Notes: generated by a model not told the origin, from the letters alone. Shown: positions 1-15,521, counted from the stretch's first letter. The stretch is DNA of 64,000 nt from Patagioenas fasciata (GCF_037038585.1 NC_092523.1:1059001-1123000); one strand, 5' to 3'. Made by a program: numbers and translations.

Positions 1-3814
<3,814 letters not shown>

Positions 3815-3925
3815 CCCCCGGCTCTGCGCACCCCCACACCTCCATGGGCCACCCAAAGGTCCCTCGGGGGGCTGGACCTGCTGCTGGGAGGATGTGGGTC
3901 CTTGGTGAGAAACTCGTCCTTGCTC

Positions 3926-3931
3926 AATAAA
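3926..3931 (+). terminator. AATAAA poly(A) signal of ATP6V1B1
   Basis: AATAAA lies 112 bases after the stop codon, followed by a GT-rich stretch (ccaacgtgctc), giving a short 3' UTR. Confidence 0.8.
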
Positions 3932-4244
3932 CCAACGTGCTCACCAAAGCCCCTCCGTGCTCTCGTGTTTCCCACCACGGCCGTTCCTCTCCCACCCCGG
4001 GGCAGTTCTTAAATGTCAAGATGTTCTTGGAGGTGTGAGGGCCGTGTTGGAAGGAGCTGGTGGACTTTGAGACCTGTGGCTGGGCTCAATGAGCTGAAAG
4101 GTGTTCTCCAGACTAAGCCATTTTATGAGCTGAGCACCTCGCCGGGGCAGAGCGAGTTTCGGTTCCCGGTGGCTGTTGCACCGGCGCTTCTGCCCTCACA
4201 GCCCTGCGGTAAAAGCCAACCTGCTCAGCTAAGTCTGGCTTTGC

Positions 4245-4990
4245 ATCCCTGCCGAGGGCTCAGATAGGTCCAGCTCTGCATCCCCACTGAGGGCTCAGCA
4301 GCTCTGCATCCCACCAAGAGCTCAGCCAGGTCAGGCTTTGCATCCACACCAAGAGCTCAGTCAGGTCAGGCTTTGCATCCCCACCAAGGGCTCAGCCAGA
4401 TCAGGCTTTGCATCCACACCAAGGGCTCAGCCAGATCAGGTTTTGCATCCACACCAAGAGCTCAGCCAGGTCAGGCTTTGCATCCACACCAAGAGCTCAG
4501 CCAGGTCAGGCTTTGCATCCTCACCAAGAGCTCAGCCAGGTCAGGCTTTGCATCCCCACCAAGGGCTCAGCCAGGTCAGGCTTTGCATCCACACCAAGAG
4601 CTCAGCCAGGTCAGGCTTTGCATCCTCACCAAGAGCTCAGCCAGGTCAGGTTTTGCATCCCCACCAAGGGCTCAGCCAGGTCAGGCTTTGCATCCCCACC
4701 AAGGGCTCAGCCAGGTCAGGCTTTGCGTTCACACCAAGAGCTCAGCCAGGTCAGGCTTTGCATCCCCACCAAGGGCTCAGCCAGGTCAGGCTTTGCGTTC
4801 ACACCAAGAGCTCAGCCAGGTCAGGCTTTGCATCCTCACCAAGGGCTCAGCCAGGTCAGGCTTTCCATCCCCACCAAGGGCTCAGCCAGGTCAGGCTTTG
4901 CATCCACACCAAGAGCTCAGCCAGGTCAGGCTTTGCATCCCCACCAAGGGCTCAGCCAGGTCAGGCTTTGCATCCCCACCAAGGGCTCAG
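4245..4990. repeat. 35-bp minisatellite between ATP6V1B1 and the shootin-like gene
   Basis: About 21 near-identical head-to-tail 35-bp units; each contains CACCAAGRGCTCAGCCAGG followed by TCAGGCTTTGCATCC. Because 35 is not a multiple of three, one open frame cycles through all three phases. It occupies most of the 1.25 kb between two same-strand genes, so it lies in the upstream region of the downstream gene. Confidence 0.95.
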
Positions 4991-5089
4991 TCGCTGCCTG
5001 ATTGGGGTGCTGATCTCCCCCCGTAGCCGGTGCTGGGGCTGCAGCCACTGAGTCTGTGCGACACGACAGTTTCACTTCCCCACAGAGGG

Positions 5090-5183
5090 TGGGAGGACGA
5101 GGACGAGGACGGGGACGGGGACGGGGATGAGGCGAGTGCTGGGTTGGGGACGGGGTCCCTGCCAAGCTCGGGGTGCTGGTGCC
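5090..5183 (+). promoter_or_regulatory. Short GC-rich promoter/5' leader of the shootin-like gene
   Basis: After the 35-bp array ends, about 190 bases of unique sequence lead to the first coding exon, with (GGACGA)/(GGGGAC) repeats at 5094-5126. No TATA box is evident. An in-frame upstream ATG lies at 5127, but the ATG at 5184 has the better context (gtgccATGg). Promoter assignment is inferred from position only. Confidence 0.35.
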
Positions 5184-8100
5184 ATGGACTGGGCTGGGGA
5201 CAGCGCTGAGCAGCTCACAGGTAAGGTCCCCCGTGCGGGTTTGAGGACACGATGGGCTCACACGCAGCCAGGTGTTCCCACACGTGTGGCGGGGGTGTCC
5301 CCTGTGACCGTCACCATGGCCTCTGGGCGCCGCTGAACCAGACGGTTTGCAGGGGGTGAAACCAGCCCGCGTCCCCCAGCCCAGTCACCCCAGTGCCACG
5401 GGGTTGGCTCAACGGGGGGACACTGGTGGTGCCAGGGACTGTCCAGCCCCCCGTGTCACCCCAATGTCCCCCACACCCAGTGAGGGCACAGCGGGGTGAC
5501 ATTCTGTCATGGTTTGGGCTCCCTGCAGCCACTCTGGACTCGGAAGGCAGCGAGGAGGAGGAGGAGGAAGATGAAGATGAAGATGAAGATGAAGAAGAGG
5601 CGGCCGTGGTGCAGGTATCACCCAAAGCCTCCTTTTCTGTTCTATTCATCCTCCCCATGCAACTCCGAGGTGACAAAGAGCAGGTCCCCCCATGTCCCCC
5701 CTCCAGCCAGGGCTGTGTGCTGTGACACCGCGGTGTGGCAGTCATAGTGTCCCCAGCTGGCAGGGCTCACCAGGACAGTGCCACATGTGTCTGTCCCCCA
5801 GGAGCCCCTGTCCCTCGGCCGGGAGCTGGGTGACACGGAGCAGTGGCTGCTGGAGCTGGAGCAAGGTGAGCCCTGTCCCACGGCGGTGTCACCCTGTTTG
5901 GGGACACTCGGGGCTGGCGCTGGCGGTGACAGGGACAGTGGGATGGTGACGTGCCGCGGTGCAGAACCGGGTGCTGTCCCCAGCCCGGGGTGGCTCTGCG
6001 GTGGCTCAGTGGGGGTGACAGCTGGGACCCCCCATCACCGGGTGTCCCTGAGTGTGTCCCCCGGTGCCACCAGTGTCCCAGGTGCTGCTGGCTGAGCTCT
6101 CAGCTCTGGAGACGGAGTTTGAGACGGAGAGGACGTGCCGGCAGCGTGCCGAAGCCTACGCCGCACAGGTGCGGGGGGCAACGTCCCCAGAGCCCCCAGC
6201 CCCTCCCTGCGGGTCCAAGGGTGCCGCTGCATCCCCCCAGCACACCCGCCCGGGGGGTGCAGGGGAAACCCTGGTGCTGGGGGGGTCTCCATCCCACCCC
6301 AGGTGAAGCAGGAGAACCAGGAGCTGAAGCGGCTCAGCCTGGCCCCGCTGGCCCCCCCGGCCCTGCCGCAGGAGCAGCCCCCCCAGGAGCAGCCCCCCGA
6401 GGGGGACCCCGACCCGCACTCCGGGCAGCAGCTCCAGGGTGAGCTGAGCCGGGGGCTCCAGCTAAAACCAGCAAAGCCAGAGGCAAAGCGCCCACCCCAG
6501 CCCAGCCGCCCCGGTCCTGGTGTCCCCTAAGCCCGGCTTAGCCTGGCCCTGCGGTTTTAGGCTGTGCCTGGGTCATGTTCTGGGTAAACAAGGAGAAAAC
6601 GATTCTAAAACCGAAAAAGGTGAAATGAAAGTCCCGCTTCTCCCTTCCCCATCCGCTTTTCCCGGTTGTGGTCGCATTCACAGCCTGAGGCTCCTGCTGA
6701 TACTGGGGGGGTCTGGGGGACATATCCTGTGGGGGTGAAACCCTCAGCGTCCCCAGCCACCCCCCTGTTCAGGGGATGCTGTCCCTTGGGGGGTGCTGGG
6801 GCAGCTTTGGGCAGGGATCATGGTGCTGAGCAGCCTTGGGGTCACTGATCCCCCCCTCATCGCCACATCCATGTCCCTCTGGGTCACCCACCCCGGAGAA
6901 CCAGCACCCAACAGGGACCCCAGTGACACGGCCAGGACAGGGATGAGCCGGGAGGGGGGTCCTCAGTGACCAGCTCTGGGGGGGCTGCGCTCCCCATTCC
7001 CACCCCTCATCCCCCCGTTTTCACCCCGCGCCCCCCGTTGCCCTCAGACCTGCAGGAGCAGCTCTCGGGGATGCTGGAGCAGCGCCACGACCTCACCAGC
7101 CAGGTCCAGGAGCTCCAGAAGCAGAACCAGGACCTGCAGGACCAGGTCACCCCCCCGGGACCCCCAAGGGACACCCAGTTGAACAGGACCCCCAGCCAGC
7201 ACAGCACAGGGTCCCCCTCCTTCCTCACCGCCTGCCCGTCCCCGCAGCCCCTCGCTGAGCTCAGGAGAGGATTTTTGGGGAAAACAGCCCCTGGCTGTGT
7301 CCCTGACGTCCTGGGGAACGGGGGTGGCACGGTGGGACCCCCCAGCTGAGGGGGGGTCCCATCCATCCACAGCTGGAGCAGGAGCGGGGGCAGCGGCAGC
7401 AGCTGCAGGAAGCCCTGGCCACCAGCCAGCGGGCACTGAGCTCCTCCAGGAGACGTGAGTTGGGTCCCCATGGCCATGTCCCCACCTCGCTGTGTCCCCA
7501 TGGTCCTGTCACCCCCTCACCGGGTCCCCATGGCCGTGTTCACACCTCACTGTGTCCCCATGGCTGTGTTCCCGTGGCTGTGTCCCCGTGGCTGTGTCCC
7601 CACCTCACTGTGTCCTCATGGTCCTGTTCCCCCCCTCACCGGGTCCCCATGGCCGTGTCCCCACCTCACCGGGTCCCCACAGCAGTGTCCCCACCTCACC
7701 GGGTCCCCACAGCCATGTCCGCACCTCACTGGGTCCCCATGGCTGCATCCCCACCTCACCAGGTCCCCATGGCTGTGTCCCCACCTCGCTCTGTCCCCAC
7801 CATCATGTGCCCACCTCGCTGTTTCCCCATGGCTGTGTCCCCACCTTGCTGTGTCCCCACGGTCCTGTCCCCCCCTCACCGGGTCCTCACAGCTGTGTCC
7901 CCACCTCGCTGTGCCCCCATGGCCGTGTCCCCACCTCACCAAGTCCCCACAGCTGTGTCCCCACCTTGCTGTGTCCCCATGGCCTTGTCCCCATCTCACC
8001 GGGTCCCTACAGCCGTGTCCCCATGTCACTGCACCTTGGCGAGCTGGTGGAGGAGCGGCTGGCAGCTCCCCAGTGCCACCAGTGCCACAGCAATGGTGTG

Positions 8101-11100
8101 GCACTGGGACTGCTGGGCTGCGAGTGTCCCCTGTGCTGCGGTCCCCGGGGTGACACGCTCCCCTGGTGCTGTCACCATCCCTCCCCGAGCCCCCGCTGTC
8201 CCCAGCAGTGTCCCAGGTTGCCACCCAGGAGCTGGAGCAGGAGCAGGACCCGCGCCTGCACGCCGAAGCCTTCACCCACGAGGTGTGGGGTCACCCACGG
8301 GTGCTGGGGGGGGAACAGGCACCCACGGGGGGTGGCGGGGCAGGGGGGGCAGTTACTCTCTGCTGCAACCCCTCATCCCATGGCAACAGGATGAGGATGC
8401 TCCGGGCACCCCTCGTGGTCCCCGGGCTGGGTTTTGGGGCTGCGGGACACCCAGCACGACCTGTCCCCAAGGGGGGTGACACAGAGAGGGGGGGACACGG
8501 CGCTGGCGGTGGCTTCCCCTGGGTGCTGCCGGTGGGATCGGGCCCCTCTGTGCCCATCCCATTCGTTTTTCCATTAATTTCCTCTGTCACCAGGGCTACC
8601 CAGGCCCCACACTGGACTAGCACCCCATAGCACCCACTCTGGACTAGCACCCCATAGCACCTACTCTGGGGCTACCCCATCCTCACACTGGGCTAGCACC
8701 CCATAGCACCCACTCTGGGCTACCCCGTCCACACACTGGGCTGGCACCCCATAGCACCCACTCTGGGGCTACCCCATCCCCACACTGGGCTGGCACCCCA
8801 TAGCACCCACTCTGGGGCTACCCCATCCTCACACTGGGCTAGCACCCCATAGCACCCACTCTGGGCTACCCCGTCCACACACTGGGCTGGCACCCCATAG
8901 CACCCACTCTGGGGCTACCTCATCCCCACACTGGGCTGGCACCCCATAGCACCCACTCTGGGGCTACCCCATCCCCACACCGGGCTGGCACCCCGTAGCA
9001 CCCACTCTGGACTAGCACCCCATAGCACCCACTCTGGGGCTACCTCATCCCCACACTGGGCTAGCACCCCATAGCACCCACTCTGGGCTACCAAGTCCCC
9101 ACACTGGGCTAGCACCCTATAGCATCCACTCTGGGCTACCCTGTCCACACACTGGGCTAACACCCCATAGCACCCACTCTGGGCTACCAAGCCCCCACAC
9201 TGGGCTAGCACCCCATAGCACCTCCTCTGGGCTACCCAGCACCCATGCTGGACTAGCACCCTCCTCAGCCCTCACATTGGGCTACCAGCCCCCACCCTGG
9301 GCTAGCACCCCCAGCCACCCCTCAGCCAAAAACTCCCCTGACACTCACTCCAGGTTTCCCGTAAGTGGCCAATCCGCGGGGCTGAGGAGCCGCGGGTCCC
9401 TGGCAATGCCAGCGCTGTCCCTGGGCCGTCCCCAGCCCCTGTCCCTCCCCCAGCGCCAGGAGCTGGATGTGGCCCGCGCGGCGCTGGCGGCGGCGCAGGA
9501 GGAGAAGCTGGAGCTGAGGAAGAGGCTGGAGGAGGCCGAAGGGCGGCTGCGGGCGCTGCGGGAGGAAGGTGGGGCTGTCACCCCCCAGCAGGACACCTCC
9601 AGCCCCAGGGGACAGCAGCCCCTGTCACCGTGTCCCCCTGCAGTGATGCTGCTGTGGAAGAAGGTGGCCAAGGACTTGTCACCGCAGAGCCAGAGCCACG
9701 AGGTGGCTGTGCCAGTGCCACCGCCACCACCGCCACTGCCACCACCCGCTGTCCCCGTGGAGTAAGTGACACCGGTGGACAGCCTGGTCACCTTGTCTCT
9801 GCCATAGTAAATCGGCTGGGCCGGGGGCAAACCCTTCTGCTCCCAACCCCCTGCCCTTGAGCGCTGTGCCACGCTGTCCCCAAGCCACGCCAGGCTGTCC
9901 CCAGCCACACCAGGCTGTCCCCAGCCACACCAGCCTGTCCCCAGCCATGCCAGGCTGTCCCCAGCCACACCAGGCTGTCCCCAAACCACACCAGGCTGTC
10001 CCCAGCCACACCAGCCTGTCCCCAGCCACACCAGGCTGTCCCCAAACCACACCAGGCTGTCCCCAGCCACGCCATCCTGTCCCCAAGCCATTTCAGGCTG
10101 TCCCCAACCCATTCCATGCTGTCCCCAAGCCATGGCTGCCTGTCCCTGAGCCACATCAGCCTGTCCCTAAGCCATTTCAGGCTGTCCCCAACCCATTCCA
10201 GGCTGTCCCCAAGCCATGCCAGGCTGTTCCCAAGCTGTGCAACACTCTCCCAAGCCACACCAGCCTGTCCCCAAACCACACCAGGCTGTCCCCAGCCACA
10301 CCAGGCGGTCCCCAAGCCATGCAGAGCTGTCCCCAGCCTATGCCATGCTGTCCTCTAGCTATGCCAGGCTGTACCCAAGCCAGGGGGTGACGTGCTGGCT
10401 CCAAGCCCCGGGGGGTCGGGGAGGTGGGGACACCCTGGGCACCTCCTGGGACTTTTTGGGGGTGGGGAGCGGCTGGGCTGGGCTCTCACCCCCTGTCCCT
10501 TCCAGTCCACTCTCGGCGCTCAGGCAGAGGAGGGGGCTGGCGAGCCCCCAGCGCAGTGAGTGTCCCCCACTGAACCCCGGGGTCCTGGTCCCGTGGGGGA
10601 GACCTGGCCCTATGGGGGGGTCCCTGGTCCCATGGGAAGGTCCCTGGTCCCATGGTAGGGTCCCTGGCAGTGACACGGGGCTGGCACAGGGTTGGGGTGG
10701 GGGTTGCCCACACTGCACCAGTTCAGGCATCTCCTACCACCCCAAAGTGTCGCTCTGAGGTCCCACTGGGGGTGGGGGGCACCCTGCCAGCTCCACCTTC
10801 CCTTCCCTTCCCTTCCCTTCCCTTCCCTTCCCTTCCCTTCCCTTCCCTTCCCTTCCCTTCCCTTCCCTTCCCTTCCCTTCCCTTCCCTTCCCTTCCCTTC
10901 CCTTCCCTTCCCTTCCCTTCCCTTCCCTTCCCTTTCCCTTCCCTTCCCTTCTTTCCTGTCCTACCTGGTGACAGTCCCCAGTACAGATGGGAGATGAACC
11001 CTGGGGGGTGACACTGGGACAGGGGTGACACTGGGACACGTGCTGCTGGGAGGTGGCAGCTGCCCCCCTGACATGAGTGTGGGGTCTCAGCTCCGTGTCC

Positions 11101-11979
11101 CCCCAGGCAGGGCCGGAGGTGACGATGCCAAAGCCCGGGCGGTGCAGGAGATGATGCAGCGGATCAGGGCCGGCGTGGTCCTGAGACCCGCCAAGGAGCG
11201 GGTGTCCCCGCGCCAGGTGTGCAGGGAAGGGTCCGGTCACCCTGTCCCGTGGGGAATGTCCCCAGGGAGCTCTGGGGGTGCTGGGGGACAGTGACATCCC
11301 CAGGGAGCTGTGACATCCCCATCCCTGTCCCCTGCGCAGGAGGCGCGGCGCAGCGCGGTGCTGGAGCTGCAGAGCATCCTGGTGAGCTGCCCTGTCCCCA
11401 GGCGGGGACACCGGGCTGGGTGCCGCTGTCCCATGTGGGGCCGGTGTGGCTGGGACATGTCCCCCAGCCCGGGGGTGTGTGCGCTGTCCCCAGGGGGCCA
11501 TGAGGACCGGCAGGGGACGCGGAAGGCGACAGAGCGGTGCACAGCGCGGGGAGCAGCGGCTGCAGAACCGCCTGCGGCACCCGGCGGCCGATGGGGCGCG
11601 CCCCCTGAGCCCCCCCGGATCCCAGCAGGGACCCCATCCTGGTATGGAGCCGGGCTTGGCAGGGAGGGCGTGCAGTGGTGGGTGACAACCCCCTGGAGCG
11701 AGAACGTCACCAAACATGGAGGTGGCACCCATGTGTCCCACCATGAGCCCCACTGGTGCTCTCGGTCCCCTGTCACCCTGCCCGGTGACAAGCTGCCGGG
11801 CGATGACACAGGATCCTCACCCCGCTCCTGTCTGTGTCTCCTCAGGGGACAAGGACATCAGCACGGTCCCATTGCCAGGGAGCGGGGACAGCAGCCCCTT
11901 CAGAGCCCGGGTGACCGGTGGCCTCCCCAGGACGCGTCCCCTCGCCCGCCGGGCTGGGGACAGAGGGGAGCCGGGGTAG
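5184..11979 (+). CDS. Shootin-1-like coiled-coil protein (SHTN1 paralogue), 15 exons, 462 aa
   Basis: Exons: 5184-5220, 5529-5614, 5802-5865, 6074-6168, 6303-6438, 7048-7145, 7373-7454, 8209-8282, 9454-9568, 9644-9761, 10506-10555, 11107-11216, 11340-11381, 11494-11641, 11846-11979. All have GT/AG borders and matching phases; the total is 1389 nt including TAG. Order along the protein: acidic run (about residues 20-35, E/D only); coiled coil with FETERTCRQRAEAYAAQ then KQENQELKRLS; further coiled coils; a second related block RLHAEAFTHE; a proline stretch PPPPPPLPPP (about 289-298) followed by DPLSALRQRR; RAVQEMMQRIRAGVVLRP; then RRSAVLELQSIL. Each block has a counterpart in the same order in human shootin-1 (IEKTCRESAEALATK, NKTLKRIS, KKAESFAQE, polyproline, NPIRSLMSMIRKR, AVEEMMDRIKKGVHLRP, AVDELKGIL; recalled from memory). 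Shootin-1 couples F-actin flow to adhesion in growth cones; the same role here is only inferred. SHTN1 itself is elsewhere in mammals, hence a paralogue. Confidence 0.85.
7460..8030. repeat. 30-bp minisatellite in the shootin-like gene intron
   Basis: About 18 units of 30 bp built from GTCCCCATGGCCGTGTCCCC plus ACCTCACCGG variants, between the exons ending 7454 and starting 8209. It starts only a few bases after the splice donor. The period is divisible by three, so long Pro/His/Ser frames arise in all frames. Confidence 0.9.
8605..9290. repeat. 49-bp minisatellite in the shootin-like gene intron
   Basis: About 14 units of about 49 bp containing CACTCTGGGGCTACCCCATC and GGGCTGGCACCCCATAGCAC, between the exons ending 8282 and starting 9454. 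This interval corresponds to where shootin-1 has extra coiled-coil sequence that I could not find here. Confidence 0.9.
9870..10385. repeat. 20-bp minisatellite (CAGGCTGTCCCCAGCCACAC)n
   Basis: About 25 units of 20-21 bp in the intron after the polyproline exon (ends 9761) and before the exon at 10506. Mixed variants include 'ccaagccatttcaggctgtc'. Confidence 0.9.
10796..10951. repeat. Pentanucleotide (CCTTC)n microsatellite
   Basis: About 30 almost perfect CCTTC units between exons 10506-10555 and 11107-11216 of the shootin-like gene. Pure pyrimidine on the + strand and probably length-polymorphic. Confidence 0.95.
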
Positions 11980-12058
11980 GGACAAAGAGGGGACACGGGG
12001 ACACTCTCTGCCAGCTCTGCCCCTGGTTCTCCAGCACTTTGCATCCTCTTGTGCTGTC

Positions 12059-12064
12059 ATTAAA
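12059..12064 (+). terminator. ATTAAA poly(A) signal of the shootin-like gene
   Basis: The variant signal ATTAAA lies 80 bases after the TAG stop, the first such signal downstream, with G/T-rich sequence after it. Confidence 0.6.
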
Positions 12065-12609
12065 GCAGGTGGCACCAGGTCCCCGCGTGTCACCACAAGT
12101 CATGTCTGCGGGCGAGGGGGTGGCAGCGGGACGGGGCTGGTGGCACCGGAGTGGGACACCCACGCTGTCACCCTTGGGTGCCCGGCAGCTGGGCAGGGAC
12201 ACATATCACAGGTCACCTACCTGCTGCCAGGGGGACACTGGTGTCCCCGTCACCTTTGCAGTCTCGAGTCCCCACATTTCAGGAGGTAAACAGTGCCCAG
12301 ACCCTGAAACAAAGGGACCGGGACTTGTGTCAGGGCAGGATCAGCCGCGGTGACCCCTGTCCCCGCATGGTCATGTCGGGGGTGTCACAGCCCTGCAGCT
12401 CCTGGGAAAGCTCTGAGCCCCAACTGGTGGCACTGGGGGGTGGAACCCCAGGGGTGCAGTTGGGGACCCCTGCGGTGACCCTCATGTGGGGCTGTTCCCC
12501 CCGCAGGGACAGGAACCCCTTGATATGGGGACATCTCAGGGGTTGTTGGACATCTTCCCAAAGGGAACAGCGTCGTACAGCTGAGCCACAAACTCACCAG
12601 CCAACACCA

Positions 12610-13110
12610 GTGGCCATGCTGGGATGTACTGGGAGACAGGGGGCCAGCACTGCTGTACTGGGAGGTACTGGGAGACTGGGGGTCAGCACTGCTGTACTGG
12701 GATGTACTGGGATGTACTGGGAGACAGGGGGCCAGCACTGCTGGCTGTACTGGGATGTACTGGGAGGCAGGGGTCAGCACTGCTGTACTGGTATGTACTG
12801 GGATGTACTGGGAGACTGGGGGTCAGCACTGCTGTACTGGTATGTACTGGGAGACAGGGGTCAGCACCGCTGTACTGGGATGTACTGGGATGTACTGGGA
12901 GACTGGGGGTCAGCACCACTGTACTGTGATGTACTGGGATGTACTGGGAGACAGGGGGCCAGCACTGCTGTACTGGAATGTAATGGGATGTACTGGGAGA
13001 CTGGGGGCCAGCACCGTTGTACTGGGATGTACTGGGAGACAGGGGGTCAGCACTGCTGTACTGGGATACACTTGGATGTACTGGGATGTACTGGGGGCCA
13101 GCACTGCTGG
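12610..13110. repeat. Minisatellite with 10-bp core TGTACTGGGA
   Basis: Downstream of the shootin-like gene. TGTACTGGGA repeats singly or doubly, spaced by 'gacagggggccagcactgc' segments, making 40-70 bp higher-order units. It resembles the array at 23790-24290 (core TGCACTGGGA). Confidence 0.9.
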
Positions 13111-14220
13111 GATTTGGGGGGGTTAGAGGCAGCTTTGCTGCTCCCAGACCCTGCCACACCAACCCCTCCATCCCGAGGAGCTTCCAAGCCACGAGTTTTC
13201 CTTCTAAATCCCCCAAAACCCAACAAAAAGCTTTAGTTTAATTGTGGTTTCTCCACCTTGGCCACCTTGTTGTGTCCAGGCGGAATCAAACAAGAGCATC
13301 CTCACCCTGGCCCCGGCTGCGGAATCCACCGGGGTTGCTCCCCTTCTCCTCCCGGGGCTGGTTTGATCAGACAAATCCTACAACTCAGGTTTTATCCCAG
13401 ATAAATCGTATAACTCAGGTTTTACCCCAGATAAATCATACAATTCTGGTTTTATCACCAACTGTACAACTCGGGGCGCTGAGCCCGCAGCTGGAGCCGC
13501 ACAAACCCCGGAGCCAGCGCCCGCCGTTCGTTCTTCCCCCATTAAAAACGCAGCCGGGGGGTCGTGGGGATCTCTGCACCTTCTCCAGGCTCCTTTTCAC
13601 AGTAATTCAGGAGCCGTGTGGGCGCAGAGCCAACGGCCCAAGGAACAGGGACGTGTCGGAAAACCCGCGATGGTGGCACCGGCGCAAGGACAAGGGACAG
13701 GTCCCCGTGCTCCAGCGCCCCTCCCCTCCGCTGCTGTTCCAACACGTTTCTTCCTCCTTCTGAGGGCGCAGACAGCTCCCACTGAAATATTTAAGGCCAG
13801 GAGCTCCTCTTTCTCATTTCCGAGCGTTTCTGAGCGCAGCCTTCGATTCTCCAGGCGCCCGGGGGCTGCGGTGCGGAAAGCAGACACGGAGGAGCCGCTG
13901 GCGAGCGAATGTCAGCGCATCCCATGGATCCCCCGACCGTAAAGGCAGCGAGAGCCACTGGGACCAGTCCGGAGTGCCCGGGGAGGCCGGAGCCAGCGCG
14001 ACCCCCCCGCCTGCCCTGCCCAAAGCTGCCCCCGCGCTCGGCTTTGGGGGCCATTCTGGCACTTCCATCCCCGCTGGGCGCCGGCGGGAAATGCCGCGGT
14101 TATTCCCCGGCCGCCTGCCCTTTGCCGCTGCCCGCGCCGTATCGAGTGCATTCTCTCCCCTGATTACACCCTCCAAACACCCATGAAAATCGATCCTGGC
14201 TCCGCTCCCGCGGGACAGCA
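13111..14220. other. Unique intergenic sequence, no gene seen
   Basis: Between two minisatellites. Three partial copies of 'ggttttaycccagataaatc' occur around 13385-13455. No splice-flanked frame or known domain was recognised, and open frames here are short and uncharacteristic. Confidence 0.5.
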
Positions 14221-14224
14221 AAGC

Positions 14225-15040
14225 CACATCACGCTGGCTGCACCGTCCCTGAGCCACCAGAGCCGTTCCTGAGCCACCAGCACCATCCCGGTGCCACCAG
14301 CACCGTCCCCGAGCCACCAGCACCACCCCTGGGCCACCAGCACCATCCCTGGGCCACCAGCACCATCCCCGAGCTGCTGGAGCCACCAGCACCACTCCTG
14401 AGCCACCAGCGCCGTCCTCGAGCCACCAGCACCATCCCTGAGCCACCAGCACCATCCCCGAGCTGCTAGAGCCACCAGCACCACCCCTGAGCCACCAGTG
14501 CCGTCCTCGAGCCACCAGCACCATCCCTGAGCCACCAGCGCCATCCCCGAGCTGCTGGAGCCACCAGCACCACCCCTGAGCCACCAGCACTGTCCCCGAC
14601 CCACCAGCACCGTCCCCGAGTCACCAGCACCATCCCTGAGCCACCAATGCCATCCACGGGCCACCAGTGCCATCCCTGAGCCACCAGCGCCATCCCTGAG
14701 CCTCCAGCACCATCCCTGAGCTGCTGGAGCCACCAGCACCACCCCTGAGCCACCAGCGCCGTCTTCGAGCCACTAGCGCTGTCCCCGAGCCACCAGCACC
14801 ATCCCTGAACCACCAGCACTGTCCCCGAGCCACCAGCGCCGTCCCCAGGCCACCAGCGCTGTCCCCGGGCCACCAGCATCATCCCTGAGCCACCAGTATC
14901 ATCCCCGAGCTGCTGGAGCCACCAGTGCCATCCCTGAACCACCAGCACCACCCCTGAGCCACCAGCGCCGCCCCTGGGCCACCAGTGCCATCCCTGAACC
15001 ACCAGCACCGTCCCCGAGCTGCTGGAGCCACCAGCAGCTG
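14225..15040. repeat. 20-bp minisatellite (GAGCCACCAGCACCATCCCT)n
   Basis: About 40 tandem 20-bp units with interspersed 'gagctgctggagccaccag' variants. It creates glycine/tryptophan-rich frames on the minus strand (CWWL and GGSG words) that are repeat artefacts. Confidence 0.95.
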
Positions 15041-15267
15041 TGTATTAATATACGTGACTCTTAAATACTTAATCCGAGCAGTAATTCACACTTGGGTGTA
15101 AGCTGGGGCTTGTTTGGCGCGCCCTCGCCTCTTTGCTGGGAACAGGGAGAGCTTTTGTTATTTTTTACTCGCCAGGTTTCCGGGCTCAGGGCAGGGAACG
15201 GGGTTTGCACCCAAACCGGGCTCTGGCCAGGGAGGGGTTCCAGGAGTCGGCCCCAAATCTCTGCTTA

Positions 15268-15521
15268 TAGGATCACAGAATCATTTTGGGTGGAAAAGCC
15301 CCTCAAGATCACGGAGTCCAACCATAACCCACCCTGTCCCTGCCCCATGTCCTGAGAACCTCCTGTCCGTCTGTCCAGCCCTCCAGGGATGGTGACTCCA
15401 GCACTGCCCTGGGCAGCCCGTTCAATGCCCCACAGCCCTTTGGGGAAGAAATTGTTCCCACATCCAACCTCAACCTCCCCTGGGCAACCTGAGGCTGTTT
15501 CCTCTCCTCTCACGGCCCGGC
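15268..15521 (-). mobile_element. CR1 LINE 3' end (minus orientation)
   Basis: Begins with the reverse complement of the CR1 tail (ggatcacagaatcattttgg, tggaaaagcccctcaagatc) and runs through 'ccctgggcagcccgttcaat' and 'tttggggaagaaattgttcc', the typical CR1 3' region. 5'-truncated, as most avian copies are. Confidence 0.9.

Noticed and set aside
4245-4990. CRISPR-like array of regular repeats
   Set aside because: Units are contiguous with no unique spacers; a eukaryotic minisatellite.
5127-5183. Upstream in-frame ATG for the shootin-like gene
   Set aside because: Poorer start context than 5184 and sequence derived from a GGGGAC simple repeat; cannot be fully excluded.
8030-8160. Possible extra exon of the shootin-like gene (frame with CHQCHSNGVALGLL)
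   Set aside because: Available AG acceptors give the wrong phase, no good donor follows, and exons 7373-7454 and 8209-8282 already join in phase with the shootin pattern.
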